Assembly: GCA_029379225.1 (NCBI GenBank)
Contig: JAQYWR010000017.1
Span: 62,001-126,000, forward strand
Source: Nostoc sp. S4
Lineage (GTDB): Bacteria > Cyanobacteriota > Cyanobacteriia > Cyanobacteriales > Nostocaceae
Direction: 5' to 3'
Length of the DNA: 64,000 bases
This document shows positions 25,804-35,149 of this stretch, one piece after another. The position numbers were made by a program, and so were the translations under genes. A model generated the notes under the pieces. The model had not been told where the DNA came from, ran no database searches, and saw nothing but the letters and a program-made list of their open reading frames with translations. Each line of letters begins with the position of its first letter. Position 1 is the stretch's first letter.

Positions 25804-25990
25804 TTCCATTGCCTACGGAGTTAGCTGACGGGCTAAGACTGGAAGGTGTCTCTCTCTTAAGAGTGCTGAGTGCCAAGTTAAATATTAGTCACTCTTGGTT
25901 TGACTTGATAAATAGCCTCTCTACAAGATTAGCCCCACAATATGGTTCCTCCGCTTCAAATCCAGCTTTCATAAATTTGAATTAGGCTAC
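25802..25990 (-). ncRNA. c-di-AMP (ydaO/yuaA) riboswitch, leader of the stress-protein gene
   Basis: On the minus strand the conserved blocks of the ydaO/yuaA class appear in order. First comes GCCTAATTC, then a hairpin (ATTTGAA ... TTCAAAT, 25981-25975 with 25961-25955). Next is GCGGAGGAACCATATTGTGG followed by GGCTAATCTT. After a variable linker comes AGCCCGTCAGCTAACTCC followed by GTAGGC. The closely similar element at 29496-29703 shows compensatory stem changes. It lies downstream of the ABC ATPase gene and upstream of the universal stress protein gene, so it most likely controls the latter. Confidence 0.88.
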
Positions 25991-26014
25991 CCACTAAAAA
26001 AATGATAATCTAGT

Positions 26015-26854
26015 TTACTCGTGTTGCGTAAAATATCGATCGAGAAAATTCAAGGCGTGATTGCGGAGTTCAAAATATTCTTTTGAGTTTCGCATGGCGG
26101 CGCGATCGCGTGGATGCTCAAAAGGAACTTCTAAGATCTCGCCGATAGTAGCAGCAGGGCCGTTGGTCATTAATACGATGCGATCGGACATATAAATTGC
26201 TTCGTCTACATCGTGGGTAACCATCATCACTGCTTGGCGATGATTTTCCCAAATATCTAATACTTGCCGCTGCAATTTTCCACGAGTGAGTGCATCTAAC
26301 GCCCCAAAAGGTTCATCCATGAGTAACATTTTAGGACGAATTGCTAAAGCTCTGGCAATACCTACCCGTTGTTTCATACCTCCAGAAAGTTCATCAGGAT
26401 ACTTATCAGCCGCCGCCGTTAAGTTTACCATTGACAAGTGTTGGTTTACAATGCTAATTTTTTCAGAACGATTAGCATTTTTTAACACTTCATCCACAGC
26501 TAAACGGATATTTTCTCGCACTGTTAACCAAGGTAACAATGCGTAATTCTGAAACACCATCATCCGTTCCGCTCTAGGCTTGCGAATTTCTTTTCCGTCT
26601 AAACGTACTGAGCCAGAAGTTGCTTTTTCTAAACCAGCGATAATTTTTAGAAGAGTTGATTTTCCACAACCAGAGTGACCAATTACAGAAATATATTCAT
26701 CTTCACCAATCGTCAGATTAACTTTATCTAACACCACAAAATTATCTTTATTAGGTGTCGGATAATACTTGACTAAATTTTCAACTTCTAAAAATCCAGT
26801 ACGGGGTATAACTTCGTTTTGGCTATCAATAGGTAATGAGGTATATTCCATCAT
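26015..26854 (-). CDS. ABC transporter ATP-binding protein, NrtD/CmpD class
   Basis: A 279-residue ATPase of the nitrate/sulfonate/bicarbonate-type ABC importers. It has Walker A GHSGCGKST, signature LSGGMKQR, Walker B MLLMDEPFGALD and switch His in MMVTHDVDEAIYMSD. It is the last gene of a permease - binding protein - ATPase operon, 45 bp after the binding-protein gene. ATG at 26854 (then Met-Glu) has GGAG at 6 nt. Unlike nitrate and bicarbonate operons there is no second, fused ATPase (NrtC/CmpC). Confidence 0.9.
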   Translation of the reverse strand: MMEYTSLPIDSQNEVIPRTGFLEVENLVKYYPTPNKDNFVVLDKVNLTIGEDEYISVIGHSGCGKSTLLKIIAGLEKATSGSVRLDGKEIRKPRAERMMVFQNYALLPWLTVRENIRLAVDEVLKNANRSEKISIVNQHLSMVNLTAAADKYPDELSGGMKQRVGIARALAIRPKMLLMDEPFGALDALTRGKLQRQVLDIWENHRQAVMMVTHDVDEAIYMSDRIVLMTNGPAATIGEILEVPFEHPRDRAAMRNSKEYFELRNHALNFLDRYFTQHE

Positions 26855-26898
26855 CAAATGCTCCAGCAATAATTCAGTCAGTCAATATTTGAAGGTAT

Positions 26899-28341
26899 TT
26901 AAGACATGAAGAAACGAGTGGGAGCATTAACCCTAATAGCAAAACTATTCAGATAGCCCACTGGATCGCTGGGATCGAAACCTTTCTTATCTATAAATAC
27001 TTCTGGTGGTTCGACTTTGTAATCATCCTTAGGACATTTAATGCCCATTTCATTTGCTATCTCTCGATATAAATCCGTTCTCCAACCTTTTTCGGCTAGT
27101 TTCTCGGCATTTTTAGGAAATGCTTTAATTTGTCCCCACCGCGCTGCTTGAGTCATCAACCAAAGACTTCTAGATCTCCATAAAAATGTCGAGTGTTCTC
27201 CTTGTTGTTTGGGAAGGTTGTCTGGAATATCGTAGAAAATTGTGGTGTCAGCAGCTTGAATGGTGCGGTCTTTACCATCAAACCCACCATAGTTATAGTT
27301 ACCGAGAATTCCCGGACTGGTAAATTTCGCAATTGCGGCATCTTTGTTTTTAGGTTTCGCACCTGTAAATGAACGGTCTGTCAGCAGTTCGGCGACTTCT
27401 TGGCGATTTTGGGCTTTGCTGCAATACTGGCAAGCTTCAATCATTGCTTTAACGAGGGAACGATAAGTTTTAGGATATTTGTCAATGAAAGATTCCATTA
27501 CTCCCAAAAGTCGGTCTGGGTGTCCCAGCCAAACTTCTTTGCCTTGGGCGAAGGTAAAGCCGATGTTTTCGTTACCTGTAATTGCTCTTGTATTCCAAGG
27601 TTCTGCAACCATGTAAGCTTGCATGGCGCCAATTCGCACATTTGTCACCATCTGGGGTGGCGGAACGATGATGATGCGAAACTCATTGAGCGGATCGACA
27701 CCAGCGGCGGCGGATAGATAACGGACAAAGTATTCGTAAATAGCGGAACTCAGCACCACAGCCCAAACTTTGCCTTCTGGTGGCTGTCGGTCGAAGTAGC
27801 CTCGAAAATCTTTGCCAAAGGCTTCTAATGCACCATCGCCGTATTTTTCTTGGTACTCGTACCACGGACGCAGCCCAGAATCCCACATGGCTTTGTTCAT
27901 AGTCATGGCGTTACCGTGGCGGTGAATGGTCATCGCTGCACACAAGGGGGCGTGGCGTGCGCCTTCAGCGCCAATTCTGGCGTTGGTAACAGCGCCGGAT
28001 ACTACAGGTGAAGCATCCAAGCGACCAAATATTATGCCGTCGCGGGAGGTAGCCCAGCTGGCTTCGCGGTTGAGGGTGACGTTCAAACCATATTTGCGGA
28101 AGAAGCCTTTTTTCCAGGCGATCGCAAATGGCGCACAATCGTTTACAGGAACGTATCCAACGGTAAGATTGGGTTTTTCTAATTCGCTGGATTTAACTAC
28201 TGGTTGCACAGCTAAGGCTTCTTCTGTTAGTCCTTTGGCGGATCTATCTCCTGAAATTGCACAGGAGGATAAAGCTATTCCGGCTGTGGTTGCTCCTATT
28301 CCTTTAATAAAGTTTCGTCGGGTATAGTTACAATCGCCCAT
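26899..28341 (-). CDS. ABC transporter substrate-binding lipoprotein, NrtA/CmpA class
   Basis: A 480-residue periplasmic binding protein. It has a Tat-type signal (TRRNFIKG, residues 7-14) and a lipobox ending in Cys27 (ALSSC), so a lipid-anchored protein exported folded. The body follows the NrtA/CmpA pattern: VGYVPVNDCAPFAIAWKKGFFRKYGLNV, ASWATSRDGIIFGRLDASP and VAEPWNTRAI. Start 28341 was chosen to place the Tat motif near the N-terminus; a TTG at 28422 would add 27 residues. The substrate cannot be read from sequence: nitrate, bicarbonate, cyanate or a sulfonate-like compound are possible. Confidence 0.87.
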   Translation of the reverse strand: MGDCNYTRRNFIKGIGATTAGIALSSCAISGDRSAKGLTEEALAVQPVVKSSELEKPNLTVGYVPVNDCAPFAIAWKKGFFRKYGLNVTLNREASWATSRDGIIFGRLDASPVVSGAVTNARIGAEGARHAPLCAAMTIHRHGNAMTMNKAMWDSGLRPWYEYQEKYGDGALEAFGKDFRGYFDRQPPEGKVWAVVLSSAIYEYFVRYLSAAAGVDPLNEFRIIIVPPPQMVTNVRIGAMQAYMVAEPWNTRAITGNENIGFTFAQGKEVWLGHPDRLLGVMESFIDKYPKTYRSLVKAMIEACQYCSKAQNRQEVAELLTDRSFTGAKPKNKDAAIAKFTSPGILGNYNYGGFDGKDRTIQAADTTIFYDIPDNLPKQQGEHSTFLWRSRSLWLMTQAARWGQIKAFPKNAEKLAEKGWRTDLYREIANEMGIKCPKDDYKVEPPEVFIDKKGFDPSDPVGYLNSFAIRVNAPTRFFMS

Positions 28342-28545
28342 TTTTGTGGTTCTGTTGGTGGCTAAATTTGGGATTTGGGATTTTAGATTGACTTCATGTA
28401 TGAATGCTTTTTCTTCAATCAATTACTTTTGAATTATTCAATCCAAAGCTCAAAATTGAAAAGCTAAAATTCGATGATTAATTCCTTGTATGCGAGGCAA
28501 CAGAGGCGCAGAGTAAATGAGTGTTTTGGTGTGTTGAGAAAAATT

Positions 28546-29400
28546 TTAATTAGCTGGATTTGTGGGACGGCGAGTTACTAATTCTTGGATTTTGCCCAGG
28601 GCGTAATCAAGAATTAATCCCGTTAAGCCAATTACTAATACGGCTAGGAAGACTGAACTGAGGTTTAAGCGACTCCATTCATCCCAGACGAAAAAGCCGA
28701 TGCCAATACCGCCTGTGAGCATTTCTACAGCAACGATTACTAGCCAAGCTATCCCTAAACTAATTCGCAAACCTGTAAAAATATAGGGTAAACTTGCAGG
28801 CCAAATAATTTTTATAATCTGCCGCCAACGGGGCATTTCTAATACTTGTGCCACATTTAAATAATCTTTGGGAACGCTAGAAACTCCTAAGGCGGTATTA
28901 ATAATTGTCGCCCATAAGGAAGTAATAAAGATAACAAAAATGGCTGAAGGATCGGCTAAATTGAAAATAGCTAGGGCAATGGGCAACCAAGCTAGGGGCG
29001 ATACGGGTTTAAAAATTTGAATGATCGGATTAAGCGCTAGCATTGCCCGTCTGGACATACCAATGAGAAACCCTAGAGGTATGGCTACTACCGCACCAAG
29101 CAAAAAGCCCAGTATTACTCTTCGCAGACTTGCTATCAATAACCAACCAATTCCTAAGTTGCCGGGGCCTCGCTGGTAGAAGGGATTTAAGATGTAGTCT
29201 AGATTAGCTGATAGTGCTTCTGGTGGAGTGGGCATTAATTCGTGGTTGGCAAGTGCAACAATCCACCACAGCAAAATTATTCCCAAAAAACCCAATACAG
29301 GTAAAAAGAAAACATCTTTAGAGATGACAGGTTTTGCTTTTTTCCAAGCGGCTTGTCCAGCGATCGCCGCGATCGCTGCTATATTCAGTTGAAAGATCAT
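28546..29400 (-). CDS. ABC transporter permease, NrtB/CmpB class
   Basis: A 284-residue BPD_transp_1 permease with about six membrane helices. The cytoplasmic coupling loop is the usual EAA region (NVAQVLEMPRWRQIIKIIWPASLPYIFTGLRISLGIAW). It forms the import channel with the ATPase and binding protein encoded next. It is the first gene of the operon, unlike nrtABCD/cmpABCD where the binding protein is first. Its leader holds a c-di-AMP-type riboswitch ending about 95 bp before the ATG at 29400. Confidence 0.9.
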   Translation of the reverse strand: MIFQLNIAAIAAIAGQAAWKKAKPVISKDVFFLPVLGFLGIILLWWIVALANHELMPTPPEALSANLDYILNPFYQRGPGNLGIGWLLIASLRRVILGFLLGAVVAIPLGFLIGMSRRAMLALNPIIQIFKPVSPLAWLPIALAIFNLADPSAIFVIFITSLWATIINTALGVSSVPKDYLNVAQVLEMPRWRQIIKIIWPASLPYIFTGLRISLGIAWLVIVAVEMLTGGIGIGFFVWDEWSRLNLSSVFLAVLVIGLTGLILDYALGKIQELVTRRPTNPAN

Positions 29401-29495
29401 TTACAACCTCAACAGATTTAAGTGCAGGTACAAAAAACCGAGCAGTACCAGCCTTGGACACTGATGAGATCGGAATGTTAAAAATGCCGTCTCTT

Positions 29496-29703
29496 CAGTC
29501 TCCTCTCAATGCCTACGAAGTTAGCTGACGGGCTAGGGCTGAGAGATGCCCCTCTCAAGAAAGTTCTGAATTATGAGTCAGGAGTTACTAAATTTTATTT
29601 AACTTACAACTCTTAACTGCTAACTTTCTCTAAGATACGCCCCACAATTTGGTTCCTCCGCTCCAGCGCTATGCACTTTGATGCGCTGGATTAGGCTGAC
29701 TTA
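29496..29703 (-). ncRNA. c-di-AMP (ydaO/yuaA) riboswitch, leader of the ABC transporter operon
   Basis: On the minus strand: GTCAGCCTAATCC, then a hairpin (CCAGCGC ... GCGCTGG, 29689-29683 with 29669-29663), GGAGCGGAGGAACCAAATTG followed by TGGGGCGTATCTT, a variable AT-rich linker, and AGCCCGTCAGCTAACTTC followed by GTAGGCATTGAGAGGAGA. These are the conserved blocks of the ydaO/yuaA class, which binds cyclic di-AMP and in studied cases turns genes off. The stem differs completely in sequence from the 25955-25981 stem but keeps pairing. Confidence 0.9.
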
Positions 29704-30172
29704 CTCTAATAAATACGAAATTACGCACAATATAACTTCGATATAAAGACTATAACATTAATGCTCAGTAAAAGTCATCTGCCTGATTTATCTGTATATT
29801 TTAATACTTATATAAAATTACTATACATTATTTTTGCGTAATTAATAAATCTGATATTTTCTTGTCAATTTAGTTATGTGATGAGTCAACTCATTGCACA
29901 GTCAAGGAAACAATAATAGTTTAGTCAAGCATCAAGATTGTTATCTGCTAGATAATCTTTATGAAGATAATATATATTATACTTTAAAATTTTTATATAC
30001 GGGGAGTGAATCGAGCAATACCTACGGCTGACTATACCAACGCCACAATAGATAAAATATCTTACTTTCGGTAGGTGAGTTTTATTAATAATTGTGGTAA
30101 AAACTGGCTTCGCTCGCTAAACTAATTGCATATAGAAATTTACTCATCTGTCTGGTAGCTGAATTTAAGATA
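29704..30172. other. Divergent promoter region, AT-rich
   Basis: About 470 bp between the riboswitch and the sensor kinase gene, presumably with promoters for both directions. It includes ATACCTACGGCTGAC, a dispersed palindromic-type fragment also seen near 2500. No gene is visible. Confidence 0.5.
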
Positions 30173-31363
30173 ATGGATTTTAGTCAATTCCTGGCTGAAA
30201 AAACTGATATCATCCTAGATAAATGGGTGAGAGCAGTTCGCAAAGATCAACAGATTGAAAGTGCTGATAATTTATCATATACAGCAATTAAAAATCATAT
30301 TCCTAATGTTTTGAAAGCAATGGTAACAGTGCTTTCAAAATCTGAGGATAATGATATTCAGTCGATAGTTATTGCCAGTTTTGAGCATGGGGCAGTTCGA
30401 GCCGAACAAGGTTTTGAACCAACAGAAATTGCCAGAGAATATCATATATTAAGAACAGTAATATTTGACACTATTCAGCGAGATTTACTGAAAGTAACAC
30501 CGTCTGAGATAATTCGTTCTATGCGTTTAATTGACGCTATTGTAGATGAAGCGAGCGCTCGGTGTTTCAAAAGTTATGTTCAAGAACGCTTGCGAGAATT
30601 AAGGCAGTTACAAATGTCATTAACGCTGCACAATCACGAACTCACGCGGTTAATTAGCACCAATCAAGAGTATATTTCTCAACTAGCCCACGAATTAAAA
30701 CATCCGTTAACTTCAATTATTGGTTACTCAGATTTATTTTTACGCCAACAACGGAAAAAGTCCCAGATAAGAGACAATTCTACTAATTTAGAACATATTG
30801 AGCGGGTGCTACGCAATGGTAGACAATTACTTCAGTTAATCAATGATGTACTGGAACTTTCGCGGTATGACGCGGGACAGATAAAACTCCAACTAGCACC
30901 TACCAATGTGTCTGGACTAATTAATAATGTTTGTGAAATGTTGGAACCTTTAGCTATTGAAAAAAATTTACAACTTCTAGTAGATTGCCAACGCGCTCCT
31001 GAAGGATTGATTACAGATTCTTTTCAATTGCAACAGATTGTCACAAATCTTATTAGCAATGCGATTCGCTATACAGAGTCGGGAACTGTTATTGTAATGT
31101 GTCAAGTGTTGGAGAAACAAAGATGGGCGATCGCAGTTTCTGATACTGGAGTTGGTATTGCACTAGAAAATCAAGCTAAGGTATTTGAACCTTATTTTCG
31201 TGTCAGTGCTAGCGATCGTCCTTACCTTCCTGATAGTACAGGATTAGGACTAGCAATAGTTTCGCGGTTAGTGAAATTATTACAAGGTGAACTTAACTTA
31301 GTTTCAGAAGTGGGGGTTGGTTCAACTTTCACTGTAGTTTTGCCATTAGAAGTGAAAATCTGA
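30173..31363 (+). CDS. Sensor histidine kinase with RsbRD-like N-terminal domain
   Basis: A 396-residue soluble histidine kinase. Residues 1-145 resemble the RsbRD N-terminal sensory helical domain (FLAEKTDIILDKWVRAVRK to FEPTEIAREYHILR). HisKA carries the phospho-accepting His in AHELKHPLTS (about residue 173), and HATPase_c shows NLISNAIRYT, DTGVGI and STGLGLAIVSRLV. There is no membrane segment and no response regulator next to it, so the partner is elsewhere. The gene converges on rnc. Confidence 0.9.
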   Translation: MDFSQFLAEKTDIILDKWVRAVRKDQQIESADNLSYTAIKNHIPNVLKAMVTVLSKSEDNDIQSIVIASFEHGAVRAEQGFEPTEIAREYHILRTVIFDTIQRDLLKVTPSEIIRSMRLIDAIVDEASARCFKSYVQERLRELRQLQMSLTLHNHELTRLISTNQEYISQLAHELKHPLTSIIGYSDLFLRQQRKKSQIRDNSTNLEHIERVLRNGRQLLQLINDVLELSRYDAGQIKLQLAPTNVSGLINNVCEMLEPLAIEKNLQLLVDCQRAPEGLITDSFQLQQIVTNLISNAIRYTESGTVIVMCQVLEKQRWAIAVSDTGVGIALENQAKVFEPYFRVSASDRPYLPDSTGLGLAIVSRLVKLLQGELNLVSEVGVGSTFTVVLPLEVKI

Positions 31364-31560
31364 GAAATGTCATTTGTCATTTGTGTTTACAAAGGACAAG
31401 CTCTTTTCAATTTTGAATTTGAGGCTTTGCTTAGATAAAGCTTTCTGGAAGAGTAACCCAACACAAAGAATCCTAGTTTTGTTAGATTTGGTTCCTCAAG
31501 CCAACCTATAAATATTTTTATCTTCTTATCTTGTGAATTTTGAATTCTAAAAAATCATCT

Positions 31561-32244
31561 CTACACAAAACCTTGTTTTTTCAATTTAATTAACGCATCT
31601 TCAGCAGCAGCTTTTTCAGCTTCTTTTTTATTCCGTCCCTTACCTTCGCCGTAGATTTTTTCACCTACAAGTACTTTGGCTACGAACTCTGGTGCGTGAG
31701 ACAAACCGCCTGTTTGGAGTGTGAAATATTTAGGAGGAGCTTGGGTAACATTGCGTTGCACCCATTCTTGAAAGCGATTTTTTGAGTCTACATTAGAGCG
31801 AGAAACAACAATTTGTTCAGGTACAGAATCAAACAGCGGTTCTATAATTGCACGAACTGCTTCTATATCTGAATTATTATCTAGATAATAAGCACCAAGA
31901 ACAGCTTCAAATGTGCTGCTAAGTAAATTAGGATTTTGGTAACCTCCGTCTAGAATTGCGCCTCTTCCTAACCGCATTCTCAAGTCTAAATTTACCTCAA
32001 TAGCAAACTTTGCCAGTTGTTTTTCATCTACCAATGCAGAACGCCGCCGCGTTAATTCATCTTCTCCCTTTTCTGGATGACGGCGATAGAGATACTCACC
32101 ACTTAAAAAATTTAACAAAGCATCGCCAAGAAATTCTAGGCGTTCGTTATGTTCGCCTTCACCTGGGTTTTCATGAACATAAGAACGATGAGTCAGCGCA
32201 CGGCGTAAAAGTTTTTCATTATGAAATGTTAGAAGTTTATGCAT
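31561..32244 (-). CDS. rnc: Ribonuclease III
   Basis: A 227-residue RNase III, which cuts double-stranded RNA in rRNA and mRNA processing. The catalytic signature ERLEFLGDALL contains Glu37 and Asp41; a second acidic site is in STFEAVLGAYYLD. A double-stranded RNA-binding domain fills residues about 157-227 (NRFQEWVQRNVTQ to AEKAAAEDALIKL). ATG at 32244 was chosen because the open frame upstream is not part of the family. Cyanobacteria often have more than one RNase III. Confidence 0.93.
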   Translation of the reverse strand: MHKLLTFHNEKLLRRALTHRSYVHENPGEGEHNERLEFLGDALLNFLSGEYLYRRHPEKGEDELTRRRSALVDEKQLAKFAIEVNLDLRMRLGRGAILDGGYQNPNLLSSTFEAVLGAYYLDNNSDIEAVRAIIEPLFDSVPEQIVVSRSNVDSKNRFQEWVQRNVTQAPPKYFTLQTGGLSHAPEFVAKVLVGEKIYGEGKGRNKKEAEKAAAEDALIKLKKQGFV

Positions 32245-32341
32245 TTTTATCTTTTGTTTATTTTTCCTAGCTAATTGAATGAAAAGGGCAGGTAAGATAC
32301 CCACCCCACAAGATAAGATACTCAAAAAGTTGAAGTGCTAA

Positions 32342-32578
32342 TTAGAAAATGTTACCTTTTATCGAGATAGGTGGATAAATACTGTTTCCACGAGTGTTAT
32401 TACACTTAAAACAAGAAAGGCGCAAGTTTTCAAAAGAATTAGAGCCGCCACAACTCTTGGGTAAAAGATGTTCAATTGTCAACCTTGCTTGTGGTATATT
32501 CTGGCGACACCACCAACAGTTAGAGCCATAAAAATCAAGAAGTTGCTGCTTCTTATTACGTTTTTGTTTAGAATTCAT
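32342..32578 (-). CDS. Small HNH endonuclease domain protein
   Basis: A 78-residue HNH protein. A zinc site is formed by Cys21-Cys24 and Cys56-Cys59, and the nuclease core is IEHLLPKSCGGSNSFENLRL, with His37 and Asn51. It is a stand-alone HNH domain of the size seen in homing or restriction-like proteins. Its role is unknown. It is 97 bp from rnc on the same strand. Confidence 0.85.
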   Translation of the reverse strand: MNSKQKRNKKQQLLDFYGSNCWWCRQNIPQARLTIEHLLPKSCGGSNSFENLRLSCFKCNNTRGNSIYPPISIKGNIF

Positions 32579-32716
32579 TTTGTTGATTTTCCATTTTGCT
32601 TGTTATTTGCAGCAGCATTGGAATATCACGCATCTAGCGTTAACAAATTTCTCCAGAGGTAAATTCTCAAAAAAGAATCTTTCTTTTTGAAAAAATTTGC
32701 TATCTAACTTTCGTTT

Positions 32717-32914
32717 GGTTCAAGTCTCAGCCGTAGAATTCTCGGCTTCCTACCAAGTTTCGCCTCATCCCCTCCCCTGAATATCTATCCAAATATCTCA
32801 TCTTCCTGTTGAAACTCTAGTCAGTCTGTTGACTTGACATTGGGCTAAATACTCAACCGAAAGGATGACATGAAGCTTGGCAGGAAACCAGGAATTCTGC
32901 TGCTGAGACAACAC
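32717..32914. ncRNA. Candidate structured RNA, long imperfect hairpin (6S-like rod)
   Basis: GTCTCAGC (32724-32731) pairs with GCTGAGAC (32902-32909). Pairing continues inward over about 45 nt per arm through AGAATTC/GAATTCT, TTCCT-CCAAG/CTTGG-AGGAA and CATCC/GGATG, with regular mismatches and bulges. The middle about 90 nt has a further GTCAGTCTGTTGAC stem-loop. A long rod of about 200 nt with internal loops is the general shape of 6S RNA. On the plus strand a small GCGCT/AGTGC hairpin plus TTTT follows at 32922-32950. Strand and identity are not certain; a MITE-like inverted repeat is the alternative. Outside it, the 32579-33209 spacer holds no gene. Confidence 0.5.
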
Positions 32915-33209
32915 CAAAAACTTGCGCTTTAGAGTGCGATGATTTTGCTGTCTTTAAATATACATTTACACAAGAAATCTGGGATGTCAATATGGTCAAT
33001 GAAGATTTATAAAAGCGATCGCTTGATATAACCCTACTTAAGATGCTAGTTCCCTAGCTTTTGGTAATAAATCCGAAAGCTGTGATTTTCTATTATCACA
33101 ATATATAGGTTAGTGTGTCTTTATGCTAGAGCGATCGCCTTTTTATCCTGCTCAATTTTTAGTTGATAATTTTAATAATTTGAATAAAATTAATCAGCTT
33201 TAGCACCCT

Positions 33210-33806
33210 TTATTTTGCAATCATTCTAGATTCTGAATCCTGAGTTGCTTTCATCTTTAACCAGCTAAATACCTGTTTTACTGTCAACTCTAAATCAACA
33301 CCATCCAGAACAGTCAATTTATCATCTTGTTGACAAAATTCTGGTTGTTGGTGTGGTTGAAAAACTAGAATTGAGTAGTCATCAGGGTCGAGCAACCATC
33401 CCAGTTCACAACCATATTTTAGGCAGTGCAAAATATTGCTTGTAACTCGATTTGAACTCTGTTCTGGAGAGAGAATTTAAATTGTCCAGTTAGGAGCAAT
33501 TACTATATCATCTACAGGTTCGCCGTTCTCATCAAATTCAATTTGTTGCCAACGAATAACCGCGACATCTGGAACAATTGACCGACCGCCAAAAGTACAA
33601 CGCAACTCTGGAAAAGCATAAGCAATTTGTCTTTTCTCTGTAACTTCATTAATCCCATTAATCAACTTAGCCTGAAGTCGGGAGTGGCGGGTTTTCGGCA
33701 TTGGTTTTTGGATAATCTCACCATTTATATAAGTACTTGCAGGCTTCGTTTCTGGTAACTTCAGAAATTCTTCTAGGGTTAGGGATGCAGATTTGGCAAT
33801 ACTCAT
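33210..33806 (-). pseudogene. Uma2 family endonuclease, interrupted by one stop codon
   Basis: A 198-codon Uma2 (DUF820) gene in a single frame except for a TAA at 33477-33479. The N-terminal part covers MSIAKSASLTLEEFLKLPET to IAPNWTI, and the C-terminal part continues at once with ILSPEQSSNRVTSN and LHCLKYGCELGWLLDP. In relatives the stop position is usually Glu (W-x-IEILSP), so a GAA-to-TAA change explains it. The lost C-terminal half includes part of the PD-(D/E)XK-like core, so the product is probably inactive unless the stop is read through. Confidence 0.85.
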
Positions 33807-34054
33807 AATTTCTGCGACTCCGAAATTCCTGCATCTAGTTTACCAGCGATCGCTCAATCTCACTAGCATAAATATATGTAATATTTACTACACTTTAGCT
33901 GCTGCTGGTATCCCCTCAGCCCAACTTAGGGTAGTTTACAAAGTAAAGAATTGTAATCCAAACAGCCAAATCTAAAATCCAAAATTGGTACGAGTCACTG
34001 ACTACGGTAGTCTAGATGAGAGTGAAATTATCCCCTGGTTTGATATATTGTTTT

Positions 34055-35026
34055 ATGACTCCAGTTGTTTCTAGTCCCCCGCGCACAATTCGTATCGGTT
34101 CACGCAAAAGCCAACTTGCTCTAGTTCAAACCTACTGGGTACAAGAGCAACTTAAGAAAAGCTTTCCTGATATCACTTTTGAAGTTCACACCATGTCTAC
34201 CCAAGGCGACAAAATCTTGGATGTAGCATTAGCCAAGATTGGCGATAAAGGACTTTTTACTAAAGAACTTGAGATGGGAATGCTCAACAGGGAGATTGAT
34301 TTTGCAGTTCATTCCCTCAAGGATTTGCCGACTCACTTACCAGAAGGGTTAACACTAGCTGCAATTACCGAACGGGAAAACCCAGCCGATGCATTAGTAG
34401 TGCATGAAAAGCATAAAGATAAACAAATCGAGACTTTAGCTGAAGGTGCAGTCATCGGCACATCTTCTCTGCGGCGGTTAGCACAGTTACGCCATCGGTT
34501 CCCCCACTTCACTTTTAAGGATGTCCGGGGAAATTTAAATACACGGTTGACAAAACTGGATGCAGGTGAGTACGACGCCTTGATTTTAGCAGCAGCCGGG
34601 TTAGAGCGATTGGGAATGAGCGATCGCATTCATCAAATCCTACCCCAAGAAATCTCTCTCCACGCTGTTGGACAAGGCGCGTTGGGAATAGAATGCCGTG
34701 CAGATGATAGCGAATTAATATCGCTACTCAAAGCGATCGAACATTCCCAAACACGCGATCGCTGTTTGGCCGAACGAGCTTTTTTACGCGATTTAGAGGG
34801 CGGCTGTCAAGTACCTATTGGTGTAAATACAGAAATCTCTGGCGAACAATTGACTCTAACAGGTATAGTCGCCAGTGTAGACGGTCAAAAGCTGGTAAAA
34901 GATACTATCGCTGGAGAAGCCAACAATGCCGAAGCATTAGGCACGCAATTAGCACATCTGTTACGAGAAAAAGGAGCGCAAGAAATTTTAGCAGAAATTT
35001 TTACGGTGATTGGGCGGGGTTGCTAA
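34055..35026 (+). CDS. hemC: Porphobilinogen deaminase (hydroxymethylbilane synthase)
   Basis: A 323-residue HemC, which joins four porphobilinogens into hydroxymethylbilane in haem, chlorophyll and bilin synthesis. Signatures: [16 protein letters not shown] at the N-terminus, ARg-rich SSLRRLAQL and [10 protein letters not shown], and the dipyrromethane-cofactor Cys at about 251 in [13 protein letters not shown] at 34055 was chosen; the frame opens 13 codons further upstream without family support. It is monocistronic here, with glgA 123 bp downstream. Confidence 0.95.
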   Translation: MTPVVSSPPRTIRIGSRKSQLALVQTYWVQEQLKKSFPDITFEVHTMSTQGDKILDVALAKIGDKGLFTKELEMGMLNREIDFAVHSLKDLPTHLPEGLTLAAITERENPADALVVHEKHKDKQIETLAEGAVIGTSSLRRLAQLRHRFPHFTFKDVRGNLNTRLTKLDAGEYDALILAAAGLERLGMSDRIHQILPQEISLHAVGQGALGIECRADDSELISLLKAIEHSQTRDRCLAERAFLRDLEGGCQVPIGVNTEISGEQLTLTGIVASVDGQKLVKDTIAGEANNAEALGTQLAHLLREKGAQEILAEIFTVIGRGC

Positions 35027-35149
35027 GCAATTGCATAAGCGGATGTGATTAGATAAGTAATCAGTGAGCAGTAATCAGTAGCCAGAGTCAAGAACTGATA
35101 ACTGATAACTCATAACTGTATAGCCACAACCGGGGAAACAAAATTTACC

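Noticed and set aside
32716..32735. GGTTCAAGTCTC, like a tRNA T-arm
   Set aside because: No acceptor stem, D-arm or anticodon arm can be folded around it; it is the outer part of the long hairpin instead.
33043..33064. GCTAG-TTCC-CTAGC-TTTT mini-hairpin
   Set aside because: The stem is only 5 bp and AT-rich, and no upstream gene on that strand needs a terminator.
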